Shown: one piece after another, positions 36,659 to 44,750 of the stretch
Numbering within the stretch: position 1 is the first letter of the stretch
Layout: the number at the start of each line of letters is the position of its first letter
Assembly: GCA_012959465.1 (NCBI GenBank)
Contig: DUDC01000012.1
Span: 1 to 47,560, forward strand
DNA from: Planctomycetaceae bacterium
GTDB lineage: Bacteria > Planctomycetota > Planctomycetia > Pirellulales > Pirellulaceae
DNA length: 47,560 bases
Direction: 5' to 3'
Notes under the pieces: model-generated
Database searches by the model: none
Seen by the model: the letters and a program-made list of their open reading frames with translations, nothing else
Told to the model about the DNA's origin: nothing
Translations under genes and position numbers: made by a program

Positions 36659-37909
36659 CTAGGATGACGATTGGTCGACACAAATCAGATGGGAGTTGGT
36701 GCGCATGTACATGCGGCCCTTGTGGACAGCCGGCGTCGATCGGCTCGGCTCACCGAGGTTTGACTCACCTAGCATCTTGAACTGTTTGCTCGCAGCGACG
36801 CATATCAACTCGCCGACGTCCGAAATACAATACACCTTGTCGCCAACGCGAATCGGTGACCCGGAGAATCCTTCTGAGAGCCGTTCTCGCCAGTACACTG
36901 ATCCCGTCGACAAGTCAACGCAGCTGACGACGCCCTTGTCGAAGAACAGAAACAACAGTCCGTTGTAAGCAACCGGCGTCGGCACATACGGTGCACTTTG
37001 TCGGATCTGGTAGGCAATTTCTGGTTTGTTTCCCGGACGAATGGCAACCACATAGTTACCACCTCCTCCAGAACCCGTTGATCCCAAAATCAGTCCGCCG
37101 GCAATGACAGGCGAACTGACTGAACGCATCTTGATCAACCCTTCGGTCTTCCAATTCAGCTCGCCATTTAGCGGATTGAGGCTGAATATCCCCTCTTTCG
37201 TGTCACAACAAATCAACTGTTCGGCTCCGCCATCCGGTGGTTGATAAATCGCCGGGACACTATAGCAGACGCGAGCACCCGGTCGCGGCGAACGCCAAAT
37301 CTCCTTCCCCGATTTGCGGTCGACTGCCAGCATGAAACCCTCGCCCGGTTCGCCTTGGTCAGGATCGAGCTGATCGACTTGCAGCGAATTGTGGAGAATA
37401 ACCGTGTCTTTGTAGAGCATCGGCGAGGTACCAAAACCGTGTGAACCAACCCACCGCCCCAAGTCTAGTTTCCAAACTTCCTCTCCGTCATGATCCAACG
37501 CCATGAACGTTGTTGTGCGGTGGGTGGACCAGGCAAGGTAGACTCTCTGTTCGTCCACAGCCGGAGTACACGAGGCGTAGCTGCTACGGGAATGCAGTTT
37601 ATGCGTTTCCGATAAGTAGACCTTTGCCCAATGCTCGGCGCCCGACTTGGCATCCATGCAGATAACCATTCGCGTCGCCGTCTTTCGATCTGAACCGAGG
37701 ACGAACAGCTTGTTGCCCCACAAGACGGGCGATGAATGGCCGGCACCGGGTAACTTTTTCTTCCAGGCATAATTGGCCGGATTGAACTTGGCAGGGAATA
37801 TCGATTCACTCTGCCCTGCCCCGTTCGGGCCGCGAAATCGGGTCCATTCTTGGCCGAGTATGGGAGCTTGGATCGATGCAATCAAAGTCGCGGCAAGCAG
37901 AAATCTCAT
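36659..37909 (-). CDS. Secreted PQQ-binding-like beta-propeller protein
   Basis: The 416-residue product has a signal peptide (about 1-19, MRFLLAATLIASIQAPILGQ) and then FRGPNGAG and repeated propeller blades with W-x-x-x-L, SPVLWGNKLFVLG, GEEVWKLDLG, SPVIAGGLILGSTG and GSVYWRERL. These are BamB/PQQ-like repeats that form an eight- or seven-bladed propeller. There is no sign of a dehydrogenase active site, so a binding or scaffolding role in the periplasm is likely, though ligand and partner are unknown. ATG 37909 is chosen over the upstream in-frame 37960 because it starts the signal peptide. Such proteins are abundant in planctomycetes. Confidence 0.88.
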   Translation of the reverse strand: MRFLLAATLIASIQAPILGQEWTRFRGPNGAGQSESIFPAKFNPANYAWKKKLPGAGHSSPVLWGNKLFVLGSDRKTATRMVICMDAKSGAEHWAKVYLSETHKLHSRSSYASCTPAVDEQRVYLAWSTHRTTTFMALDHDGEEVWKLDLGRWVGSHGFGTSPMLYKDTVILHNSLQVDQLDPDQGEPGEGFMLAVDRKSGKEIWRSPRPGARVCYSVPAIYQPPDGGAEQLICCDTKEGIFSLNPLNGELNWKTEGLIKMRSVSSPVIAGGLILGSTGSGGGGNYVVAIRPGNKPEIAYQIRQSAPYVPTPVAYNGLLFLFFDKGVVSCVDLSTGSVYWRERLSEGFSGSPIRVGDKVYCISDVGELICVAASKQFKMLGESNLGEPSRSTPAVHKGRMYMRTNSHLICVDQSSS

Positions 37910-38043
37910 CAGGACATCTCTCAATTGTCGGGAACGCGCATTGTCGTTAGCAACCAACATACTAGGCGGGCAGCGAGCAAAAAACTACCATGCTTTGCCC
38001 AAGTTTCACCCGCACGTAACACAATCGGTTTGGCATCCGCCAC

Positions 38044-39009
38044 CTACTCGCCCAGAACGTACGCGAAAATCAGTGGGGCCACGATACTGGCGTCCGAATT
38101 AATGACGTAGCTTGGTGCGTTTTCATCGAGTTTGTGCCAAGTGATTTTCTCGTTGGGTACCGCTCCAGAATACGATCCGTACGATGCGGTCGAGTCAGAA
38201 ATCTGCGTGAAATACTGCCAGTACCGCACGTCCCGTTGCAGGTCTTGGATAATTAACGGGACAGCGCAGATCGCAAAATCACCGGCGATGCCACCACCAA
38301 TCTGAAAAAAACCGATTGGGTGATGAACATCTGTTTCACAGTACCAGTTGACAAGGTGTTCCATCTGTTCGGTACCGCTTCTTACGCAGCCGTGATGAGG
38401 AATTGTACCCTCCATGACGCGCGCCGCGAAGATGTTCCCCATCGTGCTGTCTTCGAAACCGGGCGAGTAAATGGGGATTCTCTTTTCCAGGGCCGCGAGT
38501 ACCCAACTCTGATCCGCCGGTATTTGATAATGTTCGACGAGTCTGTCGTTTTCCAGCACCTGCTGAAGATACTCGTAGGGGAAAAACCGTTCCCCTTGAC
38601 GGGTTGCGTCGACCCAACGCTCGATCAAGTGACCTTCTACATGGCGAAATACCGATTCCGGAATGCCCGTGTCGGTCACCCGGTTAAATCCCCTGTCTCG
38701 TAGGTTTGTTTCGTCGGCGGGCGTCAGGTCGCCGTAGTTGGGAATCGAAAGGTATTCGCGATGAGAAATCAGGTTGAAAATATCTTCTTCCAGGTTGGCT
38801 GCCGTGCAGGAGATGGCATGAATCTTGTCCTCGCGAATCATTTGCGCGAGCGAGATCCCCAACTCGGCTGTGCTCATCGCGCCGGCAAGCGACACCAGCA
38901 TGTGTCCACCATTGTCGAGAAAATCCCGATAACCCTGAGCAGCTGCCAGTGTCTCACGAGCATTGAAATGCCGGAAGTGACGCTCCATGAACGCCGAGAT
39001 AGTTGCCAT
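38044..39009 (-). CDS. Deoxyhypusine-synthase-like protein lacking the catalytic lysine
   Basis: The 321-residue protein has the DHS fold signatures for NAD and spermidine sites: CTAANLEEDIF (68-78), YSPGFEDSTMGN (181-192), QISDSTASYGSYSGA (269-283) and NSDASIVAPLI (304-314). In true DHS and homospermidine synthase a lysine follows the GGG loop (GGGxxKxx); here the loop reads GGGIAGDFAI (238-247) with no lysine. Transfer of an aminobutyl group via an enzyme-lysine imine is therefore not expected. This subgroup occurs in bacteria without eIF5A; its reaction is unknown to me. ATG 39009 is chosen, with GGAG nine bases upstream. It follows cysC by 21 bases, so they are likely co-transcribed. Confidence 0.87.
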   Translation of the reverse strand: MATISAFMERHFRHFNARETLAAAQGYRDFLDNGGHMLVSLAGAMSTAELGISLAQMIREDKIHAISCTAANLEEDIFNLISHREYLSIPNYGDLTPADETNLRDRGFNRVTDTGIPESVFRHVEGHLIERWVDATRQGERFFPYEYLQQVLENDRLVEHYQIPADQSWVLAALEKRIPIYSPGFEDSTMGNIFAARVMEGTIPHHGCVRSGTEQMEHLVNWYCETDVHHPIGFFQIGGGIAGDFAICAVPLIIQDLQRDVRYWQYFTQISDSTASYGSYSGAVPNEKITWHKLDENAPSYVINSDASIVAPLIFAYVLGE

Positions 39010-39030
39010 TCCTTGGAACTCCGAGAACAA

Positions 39031-39714
39031 CTAAGACGGTCCGATCTTGTCCGTACGTTGAAGATAATGAATCACTTGTTCGGCTAATTGATCGGGAGCA
39101 GACGTTGCATCCAAGTGAATTTCGGGAGACGAGGGCGGCTCGTAGGGTGCTTGAATTCCAGTAAAGTCCTTGATCAGGCCAGCGCGGGCCTTCTTGTACA
39201 GTCCCTTCGGGTCGCGCGTTTCACAGACGTCCAAGGGTGCGTCCACGAAGACCTCGACGAAGTCGTCAGGCCGACCGCGCTCGACGCATTCGCGCGCCAA
39301 GGCTCGGTCTCGTCTATAGGGGCTGACAAATGCGGTAAGGGTGATCACGCCCGACGCTGCCAGTAATCCTGCCACGCTACCCACGCGGCGAATGTTCTCT
39401 TCTCGTTCTTCCGGGGAAAACCCCAGTCCAAATCGGGCGGCGAAGAACTCACTGTGTCGTTCTCGCAACGATTCCGGACCGGCGTTGAGTCCATGACGGA
39501 CATTGTCGCCATCCAACACGTAACTGCGAATTCCAGCGGCAAATAGCTGTTCATCAACCAAGTTGGCTACCGTGCTCTTGCCGCTGCCGCTTAGTCCTGT
39601 AAACCAGACCACACACCCGCAGTGGCCCTGACGCTGTTCACGAACCTCACGGCTAACCGTGTGTTCGTGCCAGACAATATTCGCCTTGTCTTTGGCTTGG
39701 TCTTCCTTGTTCAT
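39031..39714 (-). CDS. cysC: Adenylylsulfate (APS) kinase
   Basis: CysC phosphorylates APS to PAPS in sulfate assimilation or sulfation. The 227-residue product has the P-loop GLSGSGKS (40-47), DGDNVRHGLN (68-77), EENIRRVG, LTAFVSPYRRDR with the usual active-site Ser (131), and DPKGLYKKARAG with IKDFTGIQAPYE. Compared with the usual GLNxDLGFS order it has about 17 extra residues between GLN and FGLGFS (about 79-96). No cysD/cysN or sat gene is adjacent. ATG 39714 is chosen because the product then begins in the normal family N-terminus; the ribosome site is weak. Sulfatase and CysC in one genome fits sulfated-polysaccharide metabolism, but they are 24 kb apart. Confidence 0.93.
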   Translation of the reverse strand: MNKEDQAKDKANIVWHEHTVSREVREQRQGHCGCVVWFTGLSGSGKSTVANLVDEQLFAAGIRSYVLDGDNVRHGLNAGPESLRERHSEFFAARFGLGFSPEEREENIRRVGSVAGLLAASGVITLTAFVSPYRRDRALARECVERGRPDDFVEVFVDAPLDVCETRDPKGLYKKARAGLIKDFTGIQAPYEPPSSPEIHLDATSAPDQLAEQVIHYLQRTDKIGPS

Positions 39715-39802
39715 AACCCTATCGTACCGCCAGGAAACATGGCGGCAAAGGCGACAAGCCATGCGTTCGGCGGTGACCGCGACCGCGAGCTGGCAAGTGA
39801 CG

Positions 39803-40765
39803 TCAATCCGTACTCGAAGAACGAACCCATTCCCCATCACGATAGAGGCATTGTCGCGGGTCGTAGGGCGTGATCCCCTCCAACGTAAGTGAACGAACCG
39901 GTTCTTGATTGTCAGGGTTCAGCAGAGCGATGTGCCACTTGCGAGTCGGTCGACTCTCAAGTCGTTTTCGAGATCCAAGATCTTGAGCTATCAACTCGTA
40001 TCGGAGCCGCAAAAGGCGAGTTCGCAACACCTTGGAAAACTCGCCGTTTTCCGGAGTTGCTAAGGCCAACTCGAGTTCCTCGGGAGTCAGAAACTGCTGA
40101 TACGAAGCCAACAGTGCTTGGGGACTGCTTCGTTTGGCAATTCCCTGTGCTTGCCGCACCCGCCCACGCTCCAACGCTACGACCAATGTCCGCAGTGCTG
40201 TCTTTTGATTCGATTCCGGTTCCTCGACCTGAGGACGTTCCTCGACCACGTCCTCCAAGAGCGAGCGATCATGTTCGGTGTCCATTAGGTAAGCGAGGGC
40301 TCGGCAACGCTCCTTCTGGCTGGCTGTGGTTGCAAGGTCCGACAACCCCAACAAACAACTCCTCCCAAGCCTTTCACCGTCCCAATAAGCGGCCAACAGA
40401 AACAGCCGCGTCGCCAACTCTCTGGCCTCTGGATCAACCTTCTGTTCAACAAGCTCTTCGGCATATCGGCGGTACGCATCGGGTTGGTCCGGACTCAGAG
40501 TCACCAGGCGATCGACATCGTACGGTTGATTGATAAACTCAATGTCCTTCCGTTGGATCGGTACGACGCGCGAACCGCTCAACGTCACCTGGCGAACAAG
40601 GATTTGTGTCGGCTCTTCTTTCACAACGAAACCGTATATCGGCTTGTCGCTCCCCTTCAAGACAATGGTTACACCTCGTGCCTCACGAGGCCCAGCCATC
40701 ATCATTGCGACGATGATCGCACCGCAGGCCAACCACTTACGGTTATTCATTGTCATACTGCTCAT
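39803..40765 (-). CDS. Small secreted protein of unknown function (320 aa)
   Basis: I recognise no family. A signal peptide is clear (about 1-31: KWLACGAIIVAMMMAGPREARG). The first mature part is a beta-rich stretch (VTIVLKGSDKPIYGFVVKEEPTQILVRQV) that looks like a small SH3/Sm-like barrel, followed by an alpha-helical region rich in Leu, Glu and Arg (about 95-260). The ATG at 40765 overlaps the stop of the preceding 1,296-residue gene by four bases (ATGA), so the two are translationally coupled. cysC starts 88 bases downstream. Likely a periplasmic partner of the preceding membrane protein. Confidence 0.8.
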   Translation of the reverse strand: MSSMTMNNRKWLACGAIIVAMMMAGPREARGVTIVLKGSDKPIYGFVVKEEPTQILVRQVTLSGSRVVPIQRKDIEFINQPYDVDRLVTLSPDQPDAYRRYAEELVEQKVDPEARELATRLFLLAAYWDGERLGRSCLLGLSDLATTASQKERCRALAYLMDTEHDRSLLEDVVEERPQVEEPESNQKTALRTLVVALERGRVRQAQGIAKRSSPQALLASYQQFLTPEELELALATPENGEFSKVLRTRLLRLRYELIAQDLGSRKRLESRPTRKWHIALLNPDNQEPVRSLTLEGITPYDPRQCLYRDGEWVRSSSTD

Positions 40766-43700
40766 TTGACACTTTTCTCCATCATCAACATTAGCAGTTT
40801 TAGCTGAATAACTCGTCCATCCACCAGTTGGTCCATCACATCGTTTGCTTCGCGGTCCATCTTTGTAGCCGCCTGCCGCAGTTCATCGACTCTGTCAGCG
40901 TCAACGTCCGAAGCCAATGCTGCTTGCGCTAGAGTGTTGATTCGTATTCGATCGTACATGACAGTTCGTTGCAATTCGTTTACGTCCAGCGAATCACTTG
41001 CCACCAATTCGTGTGGTAGCGATTGCATCCAGGCTTCATACTCATCCGACTTGTTGTCCACCGCGAAACGTTCAGCGGTGGCAGCAATCAGCGCGCGAGA
41101 GGTGCCTGCTGGGGTCACGTCGTCGGCCAATTCGCTCACTGGACCCAGCAGACGGATCAATTCCTTGTCCACCTGCACGACGGAAATGGCAAAAGACGAC
41201 ATCATGTCCTCTCCTGTGTCGGCCTCCGTCTTTTCCAAGTCACGTACGACACTTTCGATCAACGCCAACTGAGCGTGCCCGCCCCACCGATCGTTCTGCG
41301 GCGCGTCGAGAGGCTGGCCTGTTAGTTTTTCGACCAAGAGTTGCATTGCGTCGTTATAGAATGGGTCCTCAGCGAGTTTACGTCCCAGGGCCAGGCGCAC
41401 ATTGTGCCAGTGCGTGATTTCATCGACGTGCGGTAGCAGCGTCTCAACGTCGTCGCGGTCACGACGTATCGCCAGATAGTCGCCGATAATTTCGGCGTAG
41501 GCGGGCTCAAGGTCATCGAAGCTGTCGGCATTTCGCACCAAGCCCATGAATGCCGAGCGGCGTTTGACCTCCGTACGATTGTTACGAATGCGGTCGGTAT
41601 AACTCTTTACGTTCTTACCACCAATAAAACGCGGTGACGAACCTTCAAAACCAAATACTCGCGCAAAATCCAAGTCCGGCTGAAACGAGTCTTCCCCACG
41701 CTCGACCAGCTTCCGATACTCCCGACCCGACGGGTCGACCAACATGGCTGTCACCAGTGCTTGAAAATAGCTCGCTCGAATGACCGATTCAATGGTTGAC
41801 GATACATTCCTTGGTTCGGAAACAAGCGTCGAGAAAGCCGGCTCGATGAGTTCACGCAACTCCGTCCACCGATCCTCCGGCGTGCTCGGTTTGTCCGTAC
41901 TTTTTTTCAGCCCCAACTCTTCCGTTATACGATCCGCACTTTTTAGAGAGCCGTCCGGCGCCAGACCGGCTCGACGGAGCAGACGACTTTCCAGCAGATC
42001 ACGAATTTCACCAGTTTCCGAAGTACGAAGCATCTCGACAAGTTCTCGCAAAACGGACGAGTCGTCGGTCTCGCCGATGATCTCCGACAGCAGCGAATCA
42101 AAGTCGATCGAATCGACCCCTTCTTCCTTTAGAGTCGACCGGAACAACCTGATGCCGAGCCGATCAAACTCCAAGCGAGGCAGCTCTTTTCTCGCCATGG
42201 CGACGATGATTCCCGACAACTTGAATGCCTTTAACGGATCAGTCGTCGCAAGCGTGAGCAAGTTTTCGTAGAGTCGCCGGGCCAATGCTGTCTTGAGCGT
42301 TTGTCGTCGTTCGTCTCGAGAAATACCTTTATTAATCGACACACTCAAGGATCCGAGCACGACATCGGATAACAGATCGACACGCGTTGTACTGACGTCT
42401 TCAGCAGCGATGACCTGCTCCACCCAGTCGATGACGCGAATGTTCAACGCCAGTTCCTTGTCGTTCTCCGGAACTGCGACCCCGACCGCGGGTATCGGAT
42501 TCAGCATTGCCTCTGCCAATCGCCGAGCCACGTCCGTAGCAATGTCCTCAGCGAAACAGCGGACAAAAAAAACCTCGACCGAAAGCGGCAGGTCGTCAGC
42601 ATGGTACTTTGCGATCAGCTTTTCGTACGCAGTTCCACGAATGTCGTCATCCAAGGAGCGAATGGATGCCAAGATCTCGCGATGTTCAGTCGAGAGTTTC
42701 CCTCGCAGTTTGGCAGCTCGAATCCGCAAATCCGAGCTCCACCACGTTTCTACTTTTTCCGGCGTCAAGCGATCGACAACATCTGTTTCATCGTCGCCAT
42801 TCGCGGCTGGCGAATGAATCGGCTCGCTAGCCGGCAGACGGAGTGGCCATTCGGCATCGAAAACAACGATCCAAAAGAACACGGCAAACAATATCACTAC
42901 CGCAAAGCACGCGAATGCCAGGACTAGATTCGTTGTTCGCCGTTCACGCTGGCGTTTTCGGCGGTTTTGTTGACATCTCGCCTTGATCAACTCAGAGACG
43001 TCGTCAGGTTCGATTCCCCATTGTTCGCCTTCGGCATGCAACAACTCTCGGACATCCGATGGCGCAACCGCGTTGGCGCCCACTTGCTCGCCAATTAGGC
43101 TTTCCAAGTGTCGGTAGGCTTGGTCCGACGAGATCGTCGCAATGCCAGCATTCTCAGCACTGCTGCGAACAATTTCACCAGCAGACGAGCGATCGACCCC
43201 GTATCGCATTTCGCCCGACTCCGCCAACTCTAGCTCTAGTGCAGGGGATAGAATCCCATGCGACATCTCCGCAAAGAAGTCCTCGACAAACTCGCGGTAA
43301 GCATCCCTGCGCATTTCGATTGCCGAATCGGATTCGTTGCTGGCACTTGCCTGCAACAGAGACAACGCCTGTTGACGCTGAACTTCGGTCAAACCGAGTT
43401 CGTCGGCCAAAGCCGACAGCCGCACGCGACTCTGAGCATTGAGACCTCGAAACTGAGCTAGAATGGGTTTCGCACGGGTCGAAAACGTCGCAACAATGGG
43501 AACCTCTTCGCCGTCTTCAAGCAGAGGTTTTTGGTCCGACACCAATGGAACATCCAGTTGCCGGGCTACTTCCCGGAGCAGTTGGCGAGCCCACACGGAG
43601 GAAAGATCAAGTTTCCTTGACCCCTCATTCACCATTTTTCGTTCGGCGTTCTCCGAGATGACGCCACGGCTCAGCTTCTTGTCGGCGATCGCAATTCGCA

Positions 43701-44652
43701 AATAAGTTCGGTACGAGTCCTCTGGGCGAATCTTCTCCGGTTCGACCGATTCCGCATTCGATGGTTGTGGTGGCAGAGCCTCTTTCACGTCGACGCCCAA
43801 TGACGCCAACGCTTCGTCGAAATCGGACTCGGTCAATCCTAGGTCGTGTGCAGCGTCAGCCAACATCAACCGACCGCGGGCCGTCATCCCTCGGTTTTCT
43901 GCCAAGATGCGCCGCGCTTCTCCTTGGAACGACTCGATCGGCTCGTCGCGGTCCACCGTACTGCCTCGAGGTACGATCACCGGCGGTGGCGCGACGACAG
44001 GAGGAGGCGACGGTTGCGTCGAGGAGACGAAGACAATTCCGCGGTCACCGGATGGCGGCTGCGGTAAATTCGTCGCAATGAGTGCCTCGGTATCTTCCTG
44101 CGAGTTCTTTTTATGGCTGGCTGCCAGCTTATCGATTGCCGCTTCGACTTGTCGTCGCGATAGCCCCAACGCCTCACCAGCGGTCATCAACTCGGCCCGC
44201 AACTCAAACGTCATTTCGCCATGGCGAGCAATGATTCGGGCAGCCTCTTTTTGAAAATGGCGGCGGCGAGAACGCCGCAATTTGCTCTCTTCATCAGACG
44301 CGAGAGACGAGGCCTCGACGCTCGACGATCCGTCGCTCAGGTCACTTGACGTTCCTCTCGAGCGGCCGTTCGACGGCGACTCAACAAACTCCTTCTCGTC
44401 CGGAGTTGCCGGTGCCGGCCAGTCGGTCGGTCGCCAAGTAAATTGGACAACATCCCGTCGCTCCATCTCCGCCAGAATGGATAGAAACTGCACACGGTCC
44501 AATCCGGCTTGTTCTCGGATCACATTCAGAGAATTGAATGCACCCTCATCGACCGCTCCCCGCTCAAGGATTAGCGGCGACGCCCGATCAAGAAAGGCCT
44601 GAATTCCTTGATCGGTGCTGGAAGATCGTTGTTCGCTTGCTCTTTCGGACAT
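40762..44652 (-). CDS. Large single-span membrane protein with seven cytoplasmic helical modules
   Basis: I do not recognise this 1,296-residue protein as a named family. The N-terminal half has seven related helical modules of about 46-55 residues (17-63, 131-176, 240-285, 312-366, 388-433, 450-503, 511-564). They share an aromatic start, a central turn and an LGL-type motif (ALGLSRRQVE, DLGLTESDFD, ELGLTEVQRQ), recalling TerB-like bundles. Pro/Ser-rich linkers join them. A basic stretch (RRKRQRERR) precedes one membrane span (about 574-598), so the modules should face the cytoplasm and the alpha-helical C-terminal 700 residues the periplasm. Start ATG 44652 (TTG 44673 is less likely). It sits 98 bases after the TPR-like gene and overlaps the next gene by 4 bases. 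Confidence 0.82.
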   Translation of the reverse strand: MSERASEQRSSSTDQGIQAFLDRASPLILERGAVDEGAFNSLNVIREQAGLDRVQFLSILAEMERRDVVQFTWRPTDWPAPATPDEKEFVESPSNGRSRGTSSDLSDGSSSVEASSLASDEESKLRRSRRRHFQKEAARIIARHGEMTFELRAELMTAGEALGLSRRQVEAAIDKLAASHKKNSQEDTEALIATNLPQPPSGDRGIVFVSSTQPSPPPVVAPPPVIVPRGSTVDRDEPIESFQGEARRILAENRGMTARGRLMLADAAHDLGLTESDFDEALASLGVDVKEALPPQPSNAESVEPEKIRPEDSYRTYLRIAIADKKLSRGVISENAERKMVNEGSRKLDLSSVWARQLLREVARQLDVPLVSDQKPLLEDGEEVPIVATFSTRAKPILAQFRGLNAQSRVRLSALADELGLTEVQRQQALSLLQASASNESDSAIEMRRDAYREFVEDFFAEMSHGILSPALELELAESGEMRYGVDRSSAGEIVRSSAENAGIATISSDQAYRHLESLIGEQVGANAVAPSDVRELLHAEGEQWGIEPDDVSELIKARCQQNRRKRQRERRTTNLVLAFACFAVVILFAVFFWIVVFDAEWPLRLPASEPIHSPAANGDDETDVVDRLTPEKVETWWSSDLRIRAAKLRGKLSTEHREILASIRSLDDDIRGTAYEKLIAKYHADDLPLSVEVFFVRCFAEDIATDVARRLAEAMLNPIPAVGVAVPENDKELALNIRVIDWVEQVIAAEDVSTTRVDLLSDVVLGSLSVSINKGISRDERRQTLKTALARRLYENLLTLATTDPLKAFKLSGIIVAMARKELPRLEFDRLGIRLFRSTLKEEGVDSIDFDSLLSEIIGETDDSSVLRELVEMLRTSETGEIRDLLESRLLRRAGLAPDGSLKSADRITEELGLKKSTDKPSTPEDRWTELRELIEPAFSTLVSEPRNVSSTIESVIRASYFQALVTAMLVDPSGREYRKLVERGEDSFQPDLDFARVFGFEGSSPRFIGGKNVKSYTDRIRNNRTEVKRRSAFMGLVRNADSFDDLEPAYAEIIGDYLAIRRDRDDVETLLPHVDEITHWHNVRLALGRKLAEDPFYNDAMQLLVEKLTGQPLDAPQNDRWGGHAQLALIESVVRDLEKTEADTGEDMMSSFAISVVQVDKELIRLLGPVSELADDVTPAGTSRALIAATAERFAVDNKSDEYEAWMQSLPHELVASDSLDVNELQRTVMYDRIRINTLAQAALASDVDADRVDELRQAATKMDREANDVMDQLVDGRVIQLKLLMLMMEKSVK

Positions 44653-44750
44653 AAAGCGTGCTTTTGAGAACAAAGGGCAGTCTATGTCTATTCTAAGTCA
44701 GGCAGACGAAATAACACCACTACTGCGACCCACAAAATGGCATTCCGTGA

